Notes: generated from the letters alone by a model not told the origin. A stretch of DNA of 64,000 bases from Clostridium sp. BNL1100 (GCF_000244875.1 NC_016791.1:4283001-4347000), one strand, 5' to 3'; positions 33,409 to 42,971 are shown, counted from the stretch's first letter. Numbers and translations: made by a program.

Positions 33409-36012
33409 TTACTTGCCGTAGTAAACTTTCAGGTACATATCCTTGATTTCACTCAAGAGTGGGTATCTTGGGTTGGCACCTGTGCACTGATCATCGAATG
33501 CCTGTTCAACCATTTCATCCAAGGTTGCAAGGAATTTTTCCTCATTCACGCCTGCCTCCTTGATAGTCTTAGGCAATCCTATTTTTGCTTTTAATTCATC
33601 TATTTTAGCTAAAAGCTTTTTGAATTTTTCTTCATCGCTGGAACCTGTAATTCCGATAAAGGATGCTACTTCAGCATACCTCTTGAGTATTTCAGGGTAC
33701 TTATACTGTGAGAACGCACCCATCTTTACAGGAGCTTCGGCTATGTTGAACTTCATTACTTCAGTAATCAACAGTGCATTTGCCACACCGTGAGGCAGGT
33801 GGTGGAATGCTCCCAGCTTGTGGGCCATTGAGTGGCAAACACCCAGGAATGCGTTTGCAAAGGCCATACCGGCCATTGTTGATGCATCAGCCATCTTTTC
33901 TCTTGCTATAGAATCTTTTGCACCATTCTCATATGCTGAAGGTAAATATTCAAAAATGCTCTTTGTTGCCTGTAAAGCAAGACCTTTTGTATAATCTGTT
34001 GAAAGCATTGAAGCGTATGCTTCAAGAGCATGTGTCAAAGCATCTATACCGGAAGCTGATGTAAGACCCTTAGGCATGTTCATCATAAGGTCTGCATCAA
34101 CTATTGCCATCTTAGGCATAAGTTCGTAGTCTGCAAGAGGATACTTTACACCTGACTGTTCGTCAGTAATAACTGCAAACGGTGTCACCTCTGAACCTGT
34201 TCCTGCTGATGTCGGGATTGCAACAAAGTATGCCTTCTCGCCCATCTTAGGGAATGTGTATACTCTTTTTCTGATATCCATAAATCTCATTGCGAGATCC
34301 TGGAAATCAACTTCAGGATGTTCATACATTGTCCACATGATCTTACCTGCGTCCATTGCGGAACCTCCGCCTATTGCTATGATAACGTCAGGCTTGAAAT
34401 CTCTCATTGCTTCAGCACCAAGCTTGGCACAAGCAAGAGTCGGGTCCGGAGCTACATCAAAGAAAGTATGATGCTTGATATTCATATCATCCAAAAGATT
34501 GGTAACAGCTTTAGTATATCCGTTGTTGTAAAGGAATGAGTCTGTAACTATGAATGCCCTTTGCTTATTCATCTCAGTCTTGAGTTCTCTTAATGCAACA
34601 CCAAGGCATCCTTTCTTGAAATAAACTTTTTCAGGCGCTCTAAACCACAACATATTCTCTCTCCTCTCGGCAACAGTCTTAATATTAATCAGATGCTTTA
34701 CTCCGACATTTTCTGAAACGGAGTTGCCGCCCCATGAACCGCAACCAAGGGTAAGTGAAGGAGCAAGTTTAAAGTTATAGAGGTCTCCGATTCCTCCCTG
34801 TGCAGATGGTGTATTTATAACAATTCTGCAAGTCTTCATTGCCGCAGTGAATTTATCAAGTTTATCCTTGCTGTTTACAGTATCAATATATAATGAAGCA
34901 GTATGACCGAATCCGCCGTCTGCTATAAGTCTTTCAGCCTTTAATACAGCGTCATCGAAGCTCTTTGCCTTGTACATTGCAAGTACAGGTGAAAGCTTTT
35001 CATGTGCGAAAGCTTCAGACAATTCAACTGACTCAACCTCTCCTACCAATACCTTTGCTTCAACCGGAACTTCAAAACCTGCTAATTTTGCAATAGTGTG
35101 AGCTGTCTGACCAACGATTTTTGCATTTAATGCACCGTTAACCAATATAACTTCTCTCACTTTTTGAGTTTCTTCTTTATTGAGCATGTAAGCGCCCCTG
35201 AGAATAAACTCTTTTTTTACTTCGTTGTATATTTTATCTAAAACGATTACTGACTGCTCAGAAGCACAAATCATACCGTTGTCAAATGTCTTTGAAACAA
35301 TGATTGAACTTACAGCTGTCTTTATATCGGCACTTTCGTCAATTATTGCAGGTACGTTACCGGGTCCAACGCCTATTGCCGGCTTTCCTGATGAGTATGC
35401 AGCCTTAACCATACCGGGTCCGCCTGTAGCAAGTATTATATCCGCTTCCTTCATAACTCTTTCGGAAAGCTCTATTGTAGGCTCATCAACCCATCCGATG
35501 ATTCCCTTTGGTGCACCTGCTGCAACAGCTGCTTCCAATATTATGTTTGCGGCCTCGATAGTGGACTTCTTTGCTCTTGGATGTGGTGAGAATATAATTC
35601 CGTTTCTGGTTTTCAAAGCAATAAGTGCCTTGAAAATAGCTGTTGAAGTTGGGTTTGTAGTTGGCACAATTGCTGCAACAACACCAAGAGGTTCAGCTAT
35701 CTTTGTAATACCAAAAGCTTCATCACGTTCAATAACACCGCAGGTTTGTGTATCCTTATATGCGTTGTAAATGTACTCTGCTGCATAATGATTTTTGATT
35801 ACCTTATCTTCTATAACACCCATTCCTGTTTCAGCCTGAGCCATTTTAGCAAGAGGAATTCTCTTTTTATTAGCAGCAAGTGAAGCAGCCAGAAATATCT
35901 TGTCAACCTGTTCCTGTGTAAATGTTGAATATTCTTGCTGTGCCTTCCTTATCTCTGCCAGTTTTTCCAACAGAGTGTCTACACTATTTACTACCAAATT
36001 TTTCTTAGTCAT
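33409..36012 (-). CDS. adhE: Bifunctional acetaldehyde-CoA/alcohol dehydrogenase AdhE
   Basis: AdhE reduces acetyl-CoA to acetaldehyde and then ethanol with two NADH; it forms spirosomes in the cytoplasm. The 867-aa protein has an N-terminal ALDH-like domain (about 1-440) with VPTTNPTSTAIFK, ATGGPGMVKAAYSSGKPAIGVG and the catalytic Cys in MICASEQSV. A linker follows, then an Fe-ADH domain (about 455-867) with GGGSAMDAGKIMW, SGIDALTHALEAY and GVCHSMAHKLGAFHHLPHG. The length is that of a complete AdhE. Rex-like sites precede it, so it should be induced at high NADH. Confidence 0.98.
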   Translation of the reverse strand: MTKKNLVVNSVDTLLEKLAEIRKAQQEYSTFTQEQVDKIFLAASLAANKKRIPLAKMAQAETGMGVIEDKVIKNHYAAEYIYNAYKDTQTCGVIERDEAFGITKIAEPLGVVAAIVPTTNPTSTAIFKALIALKTRNGIIFSPHPRAKKSTIEAANIILEAAVAAGAPKGIIGWVDEPTIELSERVMKEADIILATGGPGMVKAAYSSGKPAIGVGPGNVPAIIDESADIKTAVSSIIVSKTFDNGMICASEQSVIVLDKIYNEVKKEFILRGAYMLNKEETQKVREVILVNGALNAKIVGQTAHTIAKLAGFEVPVEAKVLVGEVESVELSEAFAHEKLSPVLAMYKAKSFDDAVLKAERLIADGGFGHTASLYIDTVNSKDKLDKFTAAMKTCRIVINTPSAQGGIGDLYNFKLAPSLTLGCGSWGGNSVSENVGVKHLINIKTVAERRENMLWFRAPEKVYFKKGCLGVALRELKTEMNKQRAFIVTDSFLYNNGYTKAVTNLLDDMNIKHHTFFDVAPDPTLACAKLGAEAMRDFKPDVIIAIGGGSAMDAGKIMWTMYEHPEVDFQDLAMRFMDIRKRVYTFPKMGEKAYFVAIPTSAGTGSEVTPFAVITDEQSGVKYPLADYELMPKMAIVDADLMMNMPKGLTSASGIDALTHALEAYASMLSTDYTKGLALQATKSIFEYLPSAYENGAKDSIAREKMADASTMAGMAFANAFLGVCHSMAHKLGAFHHLPHGVANALLITEVMKFNIAEAPVKMGAFSQYKYPEILKRYAEVASFIGITGSSDEEKFKKLLAKIDELKAKIGLPKTIKEAGVNEEKFLATLDEMVEQAFDDQCTGANPRYPLLSEIKDMYLKVYYGK

Positions 36013-36094
36013 AATAAGTCACCCTCCATATTCTTGAAGTCAAAGTTGTTTTACTACTAAATCACCAATAGTAATATTTTTATAACTCTGGGTA

Positions 36095-36112
36095 TTGTTA
36101 TTTTTTTAACAA
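36095..36112. promoter_or_regulatory. Rex-like operator 1 upstream of adhE
   Basis: TTGTTATTTTTTTAACAA is an 18-bp palindrome matching the Rex pattern TTGTTANNNNNNTAACAA. It lies 83 bp before the adhE start. Confidence 0.75.
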
Positions 36113-36130
36113 CCTAACCCTTAAAAGCAC

Positions 36131-36148
36131 GTGTTAATTATTTAACAA
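36131..36148. promoter_or_regulatory. Rex-like operator 2 upstream of adhE
   Basis: GTGTTAATTATTTAACAA matches the clostridial Rex consensus TTGTTAANNNNTTAACAA at all but the first base. Confidence 0.72.
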
Positions 36149-36163
36149 TTTAATTGTAGTCCT

Positions 36164-36181
36164 TTGTTAATTAATTGTCAA
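36164..36181. promoter_or_regulatory. Rex-like operator 3 (degenerate) upstream of adhE
   Basis: TTGTTAATTAATTGTCAA has one perfect half site (TTGTTAA) and a degenerate second half. It is in series with the other two sites at similar spacing (36 and 33 bp centre to centre). Confidence 0.5.
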
Positions 36182-36292
36182 TGTTTTTTTGATATTTTTT
36201 TAACATACCATATATTAGCAAATATTATTTGATAAGGTATATTGTACAAGGACAAATTTTTACTTTAATTAACATTGTAAAATAATAATGAT

Positions 36293-36320
36293 TTGAATAT
36301 TTATACTTTTTTTGTATAAT
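36293..36320 (+). promoter_or_regulatory. Promoter of the corrinoid-protein gene
   Basis: TTGAAT and TATAAT are separated by 16 bp, with a start predicted about 55 bp before the gene. Confidence 0.65.
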
Positions 36321-36381
36321 ATATGACATAGTTATTATAATTTAAGCAAGTGCTAATGAATAGTAAAGTGAGGTTGTACAA

Positions 36382-37026
36382 TTGAGTATATTAAATGAAA
36401 TTTCACAGGCATTGCAATCAGGCAAAGCCAAAGTTGTCAAAGAATTGGCTCAAAAAGCTGTTGACGAGGGTTTATCAGCTGTTGATATTTTAAATAATGG
36501 TCTGTTGGATGGAATGGCTGTTATAGGTGAGAAATTTAAAAAAGATGAAATATATGTTCCTGATGTACTGATAGCTGCAAGGGCTATGAATGCAGGTACA
36601 GAAATTATCAAACCACTTCTTATTTCCAGCGGTGCGAAGGCTGTGGGAAAAGTTGTTATAGGAACAGTTTTTGGTGATCTTCATGACATCGGTAAAAATC
36701 TGGTTAAGATGATGCTGGAAGGCAGGGGTCTGGAAGTTGTTGATTTGGGCGTAAATGTACCTGCACAGAAATTTATCGACATGGCAATTCAGGAAAATGC
36801 TCAGATAATATGTTGCTCTACTTTACTTACGACTACTATGCCTGAAATGGAAATCGTAGTTAATGCTGCTAAAAATGCCGGCATCAGGGAAAAGGTGACT
36901 ATTATGATTGGCGGAGCTCCTGTTAATCAGAGCTATTGCGATAAGATTTCAGCAGACATATATACACCGGATGCGGCTTCAGCTGCTGAGGAAGCTGTTA
37001 AAGCATGCAAAGCCGGGGAAGCTTAA
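36382..37026 (+). CDS. Corrinoid protein of a methyltransferase system (MtbC/MttC-like)
   Basis: This 214-aa cobalamin-binding protein has an N-terminal helical cap (about 1-85) with VDILNNGLLDGMAVIGEKFKK. Its B12-binding domain has GDLHDIGKNLVKMM, where His101 would be the lower cobalt ligand, and a later IGGAPVNQSY turn. It starts with TTG, seven bases after GAGGT. Such proteins carry methyl groups from a substrate-specific methyltransferase to tetrahydrofolate or CoM. No methyltransferase gene is beside it, but the gene for a corrinoid activator is two genes downstream. Confidence 0.92.
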   Translation: MSILNEISQALQSGKAKVVKELAQKAVDEGLSAVDILNNGLLDGMAVIGEKFKKDEIYVPDVLIAARAMNAGTEIIKPLLISSGAKAVGKVVIGTVFGDLHDIGKNLVKMMLEGRGLEVVDLGVNVPAQKFIDMAIQENAQIICCSTLLTTTMPEMEIVVNAAKNAGIREKVTIMIGGAPVNQSYCDKISADIYTPDAASAAEEAVKACKAGEA

Positions 37027-37070
37027 CATTACTTGTATAGTGTATGTTTGAGTGTAAAGGGTGAAATTAA

Positions 37071-37832
37071 ATGCTTCGTCTAAAAGTTATAGCCTGCGAT
37101 GTACTAAACAGAGAAATATCCTACCTTGCCAGTCAGTCAGAGCATTATACCGATGTAACGTTTGTGCACCAGGGTTTGCACGATACCCCTGAAAAGTTGA
37201 ATAAACGCCTTCAGTATGAAATCGACAAGGTAAATGAAGGTTTTCCATATAACTACTTTGATACCTGTCCCGATTACGATTATATAATTGTCTGCTATGG
37301 ACTTTGCAGTAACGGAATTACCGGGATAAGCAGTCAAAGGCTGCCTATGGTAGTTCCCAAAGCCCATGACTGCATTACTCTTCTTCTGGGCTCAAAGGAG
37401 AAATATATGGATTTATTCAGGCAGCAACCCGGAACTTACTGGTTCTCAACCGGGTGGATTGAGCGTGGCTGGCAGCCGGGAGAACTTAAATACACAACAC
37501 TCCAAAGAGAGTACATTCAGAAATACGGTGAAGAAAATGCCGAGTATCTTATGGAAATGGAACAAAGCTGGATGAAAGAGTACAATAATGCCGGCTTTAT
37601 TTCATGGAGTTCCTTTAACAATAATGAATTTTACAGGTCGGCGGCACGTTCCGCTGCTGATTTTCTAAATTGGGATTTCTTTGAAGTACCCGGCAATCCC
37701 GGTCTTTTGAAAAACATGTTAAATGGCAGGTTTAATGAGAATGAAGTTCTCATAGTACCACCGAGGGCAAAAATCGCCGCATCCAATGACAATGATATAA
37801 TAACAGTCGAAGGAGATAATCGGGATGTTTAG
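37071..37832 (+). CDS. DUF1638-family protein
   Basis: This soluble 253-aa protein has LKVIACDVLNREISYLASQS at the start, then YDYIIVCYGLCSNGITGI, VPKAHDCITLLLGSKEKY, PGTYWFSTGWIERGW and WSSFNNNEFYR. These are the conserved parts of DUF1638, a family seen beside corrinoid methyltransferase genes and of unknown biochemical role. The Cys/His content suggests metal or cofactor handling. The gene overlaps the activator gene by eight bases, so the two are coupled. Confidence 0.82.
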   Translation: MLRLKVIACDVLNREISYLASQSEHYTDVTFVHQGLHDTPEKLNKRLQYEIDKVNEGFPYNYFDTCPDYDYIIVCYGLCSNGITGISSQRLPMVVPKAHDCITLLLGSKEKYMDLFRQQPGTYWFSTGWIERGWQPGELKYTTLQREYIQKYGEENAEYLMEMEQSWMKEYNNAGFISWSSFNNNEFYRSAARSAADFLNWDFFEVPGNPGLLKNMLNGRFNENEVLIVPPRAKIAASNDNDIITVEGDNRDV

Positions 37833-39666
37833 TGTAACGGTCAGAAATAACGGCAATACAAAAGTATATACAGCAAACAACGGCAAAAATTTATTTGAGC
37901 TGCTCCGGGAAAAGGGTTTTTGTATTGATTCGCCCTGCAACGGGAATGGTACTTGCGGTAAATGCAGAGTAAAGCTTATCCAAGGCTCTAACAGTCCGGC
38001 TAAAGCCGAAGAAATAAAACTCCTTGGGCTTAAAGCTCTGGAAGACGGCTACAGATTGGCTTGCCGGTACCATATTCTATCAGATATTGAAATTCTAATA
38101 GACAGTAATGACCTTCCTGCAAGTATAGCTACAGAAAGCATACAGCTAAATACTGAATTTAATCCACTGGTCACAAAGGTTTATAGCGTTCTTGAAAAAC
38201 CTTCACTTGATAATTCTGTCTCTGATTTTATCAGAGTAATGAATGGGAGCTATAATGATAATCCCCTCGAGATAAATGATTTGGGACTTTTAAGAAATAT
38301 TCCTGATGTTATAAGAAAAAATAATTTTGAAATAACCCTTGTAAAAAACTCATGGGATATAATCGCAGTGGAATCAGGAAATACTACAAATACCCTGTAC
38401 GGAGTGGCTGTAGATATCGGAACAACCACCATTGCAGCCTACTTGGTAGACTTGACTACCGGTAAAAAAGTCTCAGTTACTTCCCTTCTGAATCCCCAAA
38501 AGGCATTCGGGGCAGATGTAATATCACGTATCAGCTATACCATGGAAAATGAACATGGATTGGAACAGCTGAATAGCTTGCTTGTTCAATCACTAAACGT
38601 ATGTATTACGATTTTATGTAAACAAGCAGGAATTTTGCCAACTGATGTTTACGTAATAACTTTTGCAGGAAATACCACTATGCTTCATCTGCTACTTAAA
38701 GTAAATCCGTCAAACATTGCCTATGCACCATTTGTTCCGGCTTTCACCTCCACTGTAAAGGTAAAGGCCAGTGAATTACCCCTGAATATCAACCCTAATG
38801 GTACAGCATATATTCTGCCCGGAGTATCTGCGTATGTGGGTGCAGATACCGTGGGAGCAGTACTGGCTGTTGGTATGCACCAGCAGACTTCTGCTTCACT
38901 ACTCATTGATATAGGAACCAACGGAGAAATTGTTCTTGGAGACAAAAGCGGTATGTACGCCTGTTCAGCGGCAGCAGGTCCTGCTTTTGAAGGAGCGAAT
39001 ATAAAAAATGGGATGGGGAGTGTGAATGGTGCCATTAACAGCGTGTCTTTAAAACATGGAATCACCTACACCACCATTGGGCACACAAAACCAATGGGCT
39101 TATGCGGTACAGGTGTTGTTGGCCTGATTGCAGAGCTTCTTGAAGTTGGGATAGTTGACGAAACCGGAAGAATTGATATGTCATGGGAGCCGGAATCTCC
39201 AGATCAGGAATCTCTTTGTGGCAGAATAGTTTCCGTGGACGGAGTTAATGCTTTTGTACTTTGCAAAGCCCATGAAACCCTTTCCGGGAGTGAAATACTT
39301 CTTACACAGCGTGATATCCGTGAAATTCAGAATGCTAAAGCTGCTATAGCCGCTGGAATAAGAGTACTTGTCAAAAATGCCGGCATAGTTTTTGAAGATA
39401 TTAAGCAGGTGTATTTGGCAGGGGGCTTCGGAAGCTATATTAATATTGACAGTGCATTAAAAATCGGCCTTATCCCGAGAGAACTGGAAGGCCGAATAGT
39501 ATCCGTCGGAAATGCCGCAGCTCAGGGAGCCATAGATGTTCTTAACAACAAGTCCCTACTGTCTTCGGCACAGGAAATAAGTAAATCCATTAATTATACA
39601 GAGCTTTCCAACAGTAAGGATTTTAATGATTACTATGTAGACTGTATGACCTTTGAGGAAATATAA
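37825..39666 (+). CDS. ATP-dependent corrinoid-protein reductive activator (RACo/RamA-like)
   Basis: This 613-aa protein reactivates Co(II) corrinoids to Co(I). The N-terminal [2Fe-2S] domain has Cys38, Cys44, Cys47 and Cys80 (CNGNGTCGKC, then the later Cys). The large C-terminal ASKHA/DUF4445 domain has VAVDIGTTTIAAYLVD, TFAGNTTMLHLLL, LLIDIGTNGEIVLG, AAAGPAFEGANI and VYLAGGFGSYIN. It is the third gene of a three-gene operon with the corrinoid protein and DUF1638. Its 3' end is 16 bp from the convergent ABC transporter operon. Confidence 0.93.
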   Translation: MFSVTVRNNGNTKVYTANNGKNLFELLREKGFCIDSPCNGNGTCGKCRVKLIQGSNSPAKAEEIKLLGLKALEDGYRLACRYHILSDIEILIDSNDLPASIATESIQLNTEFNPLVTKVYSVLEKPSLDNSVSDFIRVMNGSYNDNPLEINDLGLLRNIPDVIRKNNFEITLVKNSWDIIAVESGNTTNTLYGVAVDIGTTTIAAYLVDLTTGKKVSVTSLLNPQKAFGADVISRISYTMENEHGLEQLNSLLVQSLNVCITILCKQAGILPTDVYVITFAGNTTMLHLLLKVNPSNIAYAPFVPAFTSTVKVKASELPLNINPNGTAYILPGVSAYVGADTVGAVLAVGMHQQTSASLLIDIGTNGEIVLGDKSGMYACSAAAGPAFEGANIKNGMGSVNGAINSVSLKHGITYTTIGHTKPMGLCGTGVVGLIAELLEVGIVDETGRIDMSWEPESPDQESLCGRIVSVDGVNAFVLCKAHETLSGSEILLTQRDIREIQNAKAAIAAGIRVLVKNAGIVFEDIKQVYLAGGFGSYINIDSALKIGLIPRELEGRIVSVGNAAAQGAIDVLNNKSLLSSAQEISKSINYTELSNSKDFNDYYVDCMTFEEI

Positions 39667-39682
39667 ATCAAATATGTCCCTG

Positions 39683-40900
39683 CTAAAGCACCTCATGCAG
39701 TCTGGAGGAATTTATTACTGCAACCGCCTTTCTTTTAAGGCGGTTATATATTTCTGTAGCTTTCCCGCCTGTAAAGTCTCTGGTCTCAGGCAGGTCGTCC
39801 TCTATTATAACAAGCTTCTCTGCCTGTTCTGCAGCCTCCAGATTCCTAATATTTTGAAATCCAAGGGGCATATTGCAGAGTATTGTTGTATGAGAGTTCT
39901 TTACATATTCAAGATTCTCGTTGAAAAGTTCATCAGAAATACTGGAGAAAGGCTTTTCCATAAGGTAATCTATCCCGAACACCTCTGCCGATGCTATATC
40001 ACTGTCCCCCTGAAAAAAAACCCCCGCAGATATATAATACCCTTGTTCGTAAAGCTGTCTTAATACGCTTCCGGCTGTTCCCCCTCCGCCTATTACATGA
40101 AACCTTACGGATTTGTTTTTTTCATTAACCTTATGTATGTAAATATCCAGCAAGCCTGTTATTCTGTTTTTGTAAACCAGTGCATTTACACCATAAACAC
40201 GTGACAAGTTCAGGGACGTAAGAACCTCCTCCGGACTTCCGTCTGCTACAATCCGTCCATCATTCATGAGAACAAGCCTTGTACAGTATTTTGCTGCAAT
40301 TTTCAGGTCATGGATTGCAGCTAATACGGTTTTTCCCTGTTCAGACAGTTCTCTTGAATATTTGAATATTTGTTCCTGATAAGTAATATCCAGACTTGCG
40401 GTAGGCTCATCAAGAAGTATGATATCTGTTTCCTGAGTCAAGGTTTTTGCAAAAAGTACTCTCTGCCTTTCGCCTCCTGACATTTCGTTTATTGCACAAT
40501 CTTCCAGCTTTTCAGTATCAGTATACTCCATGTTTTTTCTTGCAATCTTATAATCCTCTTTACTCTCTCTTTGCATCCTCTTAAGATAAGGATACCTTCC
40601 CATAAGTACTACTTCTCTTGCAGGGAACGGGAAACCTATCTGAGTATTCTGATGCATTAGAGCTATCTTTTCGGCAAGGCTTTTGTTACTCATCTGGTTT
40701 ATAAATAATCCGTTGACCTTTACAGTACCTTCTGCCTTATAAATACCGTTAAGACATTTAAGCAGTGTGGTTTTACCTGCACCGTTAGGGCCTATGAGAC
40801 CAACCAGCTCTCCTTTTTTTACATTCAGACAAATATTATCAAGAATTTTTTTACTGTTAATCTCATAATTGAGGTTTTGAATTTCAATAATACTCTCCAT
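39683..40900 (-). CDS. btuD: Cobalamin-type ABC transporter ATPase with extra C-terminal domain
   Basis: This 405-aa protein is longer than a normal FecE/BtuD subunit (about 255 aa). Residues 1-255 are the ATPase: Walker A GPNGAGKTT, signature MSGGERQRV, Walker B IILLDEPTASLD and the switch His in AIHDLK. Residues about 260-405 form a second part beginning VRFHVIGGGGTAGSVLRQL, with a Rossmann-like glycine-rich start, then CNMPLGFQNIRN and VIIEDDLPETRDFTGGKA. I cannot name that domain. It is the last gene of the btuFCD-like operon. Confidence 0.88.
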   Translation of the reverse strand: MESIIEIQNLNYEINSKKILDNICLNVKKGELVGLIGPNGAGKTTLLKCLNGIYKAEGTVKVNGLFINQMSNKSLAEKIALMHQNTQIGFPFPAREVVLMGRYPYLKRMQRESKEDYKIARKNMEYTDTEKLEDCAINEMSGGERQRVLFAKTLTQETDIILLDEPTASLDITYQEQIFKYSRELSEQGKTVLAAIHDLKIAAKYCTRLVLMNDGRIVADGSPEEVLTSLNLSRVYGVNALVYKNRITGLLDIYIHKVNEKNKSVRFHVIGGGGTAGSVLRQLYEQGYYISAGVFFQGDSDIASAEVFGIDYLMEKPFSSISDELFNENLEYVKNSHTTILCNMPLGFQNIRNLEAAEQAEKLVIIEDDLPETRDFTGGKATEIYNRLKRKAVAVINSSRLHEVL

Positions 40901-40901
40901 A

Positions 40902-41954
40902 TCAGATTACCGCTCCTCCTTCCTTTTTGCTTCTTAGTAAAAGGTAAAGGAAATAAGGAGCTCCCAACAACGCTGTTATTATTCCTACTCCAATCTCATA
41001 TGGAATGGCCACAACACGCGATACAAGATCACAAGCCACAAGGAAAATAGCCCCTCCAATACTGCTGGCAGGCAGCAGCTTTTTATAATTGGGCCCAACC
41101 AGAAGTCTCATTATATGGGGAACAATCAGACCTACAAAACTTATGGCTCCACTGACACAAACCGCACTGGCTGTAGCGATGGAAACTAACACCAGTAATA
41201 CTGTTCTTATTTTACCTGAACTTAATCCTACAGACTTCGCTTCCTCTTCCCCCAACATAAGAACATTCAAGTCCCTTGAAAAAACAAACATAAGTATAAC
41301 ACTTAAAATTATTGGAATAAGCACCAGCTGTACGTGTTCCCAACGTCTGCCGTCAAGGCCTCCCGTGGACCAGAAAAGAAACTCTTTAACCTGATAATCA
41401 TAGGACAGAGTTAAGATAATATTGGTTATTGCCCCTATAAAAGTACTTACCGCAATTCCCGAAAGCATCAGTGTAAGTACGGGTACTTTCCCTTTCTGGT
41501 AGGACAGCAGGTAAATTACAAATATTGCAATAAATGCTCCCGTAAATGCAAACAGTGGCATAAAATACATGCTTACGGCAGTTAACCCCAGCTTTATAGC
41601 CAGAACCGCTCCCAATCCGGAACCGCTGGATATTCCCAGCAATCCCGGGTCTGCCATAGGATTTCTGAACATTCCCTGCATAACTGCCCCGGATGAGGCA
41701 AGGGCTGTCCCTGCAAGTGCAGCTACCAGCACTCTTGGGAACCTTACAAGAAAAATTATAGGTTCCTGTCCTTCAGCAAATGTTGCATGTTTTAAAATAC
41801 CAATATTTTTAAGAATGATTTTAAAGGTATCAAAAAAAGGTACGTTTACAGCCCCTATTGCTGTTCCTGCAACCATTACAAGCAGTAGAAGAACCAGCAT
41901 TGCCGGTATAAACCCGATATTTGTCAGGTTTTTTTTGATTTTTCTATTTTTCAT
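40902..41954 (-). CDS. btuC: FecCD/BtuC-type ABC transporter permease
   Basis: This 350-aa permease has about ten membrane segments. It contains FLVRFPRVLVAALAGTALASSGAVMQGMFRNPMADPGLLGISSGSGLGA, the FecCD signature, and later SGAISFVGLIVPHIMRLLVGPNYK, the coupling region. It moves corrinoid or chelated iron through the membrane. The corrinoid assignment follows from the cobalamin riboswitch upstream of the operon. The gene starts 12 bp after the binding-protein gene and ends one base before the ATPase gene. Confidence 0.9.
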   Translation of the reverse strand: MKNRKIKKNLTNIGFIPAMLVLLLLVMVAGTAIGAVNVPFFDTFKIILKNIGILKHATFAEGQEPIIFLVRFPRVLVAALAGTALASSGAVMQGMFRNPMADPGLLGISSGSGLGAVLAIKLGLTAVSMYFMPLFAFTGAFIAIFVIYLLSYQKGKVPVLTLMLSGIAVSTFIGAITNIILTLSYDYQVKEFLFWSTGGLDGRRWEHVQLVLIPIILSVILMFVFSRDLNVLMLGEEEAKSVGLSSGKIRTVLLVLVSIATASAVCVSGAISFVGLIVPHIMRLLVGPNYKKLLPASSIGGAIFLVACDLVSRVVAIPYEIGVGIITALLGAPYFLYLLLRSKKEGGAVI

Positions 41955-41966
41955 GTTTCCTCCGGA

Positions 41967-42971
41967 TTATTTAAACAGTCCCGGATAGGCAACCATTGCA
42001 ATATCCTCTACTGCCAGTACAGCGTATTGTGATGTTGATGAAATATGATTATATGGTACTGAAATGATTTTATTATTCTTTACTGCTTTTATATCAGCCA
42101 GTGCCTTATCACCCTTTATCTTCTCATTCAAAGTATAAAAGTTAACTTTAGCGTCATAGTACCATGACGGCAGAATAATAATTTGGGGGTTATACTTTAT
42201 TATCATTTCCTTGGACAATTCAGGCCATCCTTCAAGACCATCCTTCGATACTGGGTTTATAAGGCCTGCTCTTGTAACAATATCATCAAAATTTGTTCCC
42301 TTACCGCTCGTGGTACTCATTTCACTGTAATCAAGTACCGTTTGTTTCTGGTCATCAGTCATTAGTTCAATTCTATCTGATACAGCTTTTAGCTTCTGAT
42401 CCATCCATTTAATTAAATCCTGTGCTTTGGCAGCCTCACCTACAATTTTTCCTAACAATTTAAGGTTATCTTTCACCTGATCAATATTTGAGGGAGTATT
42501 CAGCATAAATACGGTTATATTTGCATCTCTGAGCTGTTTAATAACATTCGCATCTGCCAGATTATCCATAAGAACAAGATCAGGCTGCAATGCAATTATT
42601 TTTTCCGCATTGGACTCGGTTCTCTTACCTACTCCTTTAGCCTCATCAGCAATGTTTGAAACTTTAGCATCGTCCACATAATAAGTCATAGCCGCAATTC
42701 TGCTTTTGTCTACAAGCGACATAAGCATTTCACAGGTTCCAAGAGGCATACTTACTATTTTAGCCGGCTTGGCCTTTAGAGTTACCTTTGTACCCTTTGA
42801 ATCCTCCAATGCCAGAGGGTATGTTTCTGTTTTAGTACTTGTCACCGATGTATCAATTGCCTGAGTTGTTTCAGACGCCTGCTGGTTTGTATTACTGGCA
42901 CATGCTCCAAGGATTCCGGTTGCAAAAATCAATGCGAGTATTAAAGATAAGATTTTTAAATTCCTTTTCAT
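41967..42971 (-). CDS. btuF: Cobalamin-type ABC transporter substrate-binding lipoprotein
   Basis: The 334-aa protein starts with a lipoprotein signal with lipobox ILGAC, then a low-complexity Thr/Ser linker. The class III binding-protein fold has KIVSMPLGTCEMLMSLVDKSRIAAM, EKIIALQPDLVLMD, TVFMLNTPSNIDQVKDNLKLLGKIVGE and NPQIIILPSWYY. It is anchored outside the membrane and captures the ligand for the permease. Vitamin B12 or cobinamide is the likely ligand because of the riboswitch. Confidence 0.88.
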   Translation of the reverse strand: MKRNLKILSLILALIFATGILGACASNTNQQASETTQAIDTSVTSTKTETYPLALEDSKGTKVTLKAKPAKIVSMPLGTCEMLMSLVDKSRIAAMTYYVDDAKVSNIADEAKGVGKRTESNAEKIIALQPDLVLMDNLADANVIKQLRDANITVFMLNTPSNIDQVKDNLKLLGKIVGEAAKAQDLIKWMDQKLKAVSDRIELMTDDQKQTVLDYSEMSTTSGKGTNFDDIVTRAGLINPVSKDGLEGWPELSKEMIIKYNPQIIILPSWYYDAKVNFYTLNEKIKGDKALADIKAVKNNKIISVPYNHISSTSQYAVLAVEDIAMVAYPGLFK

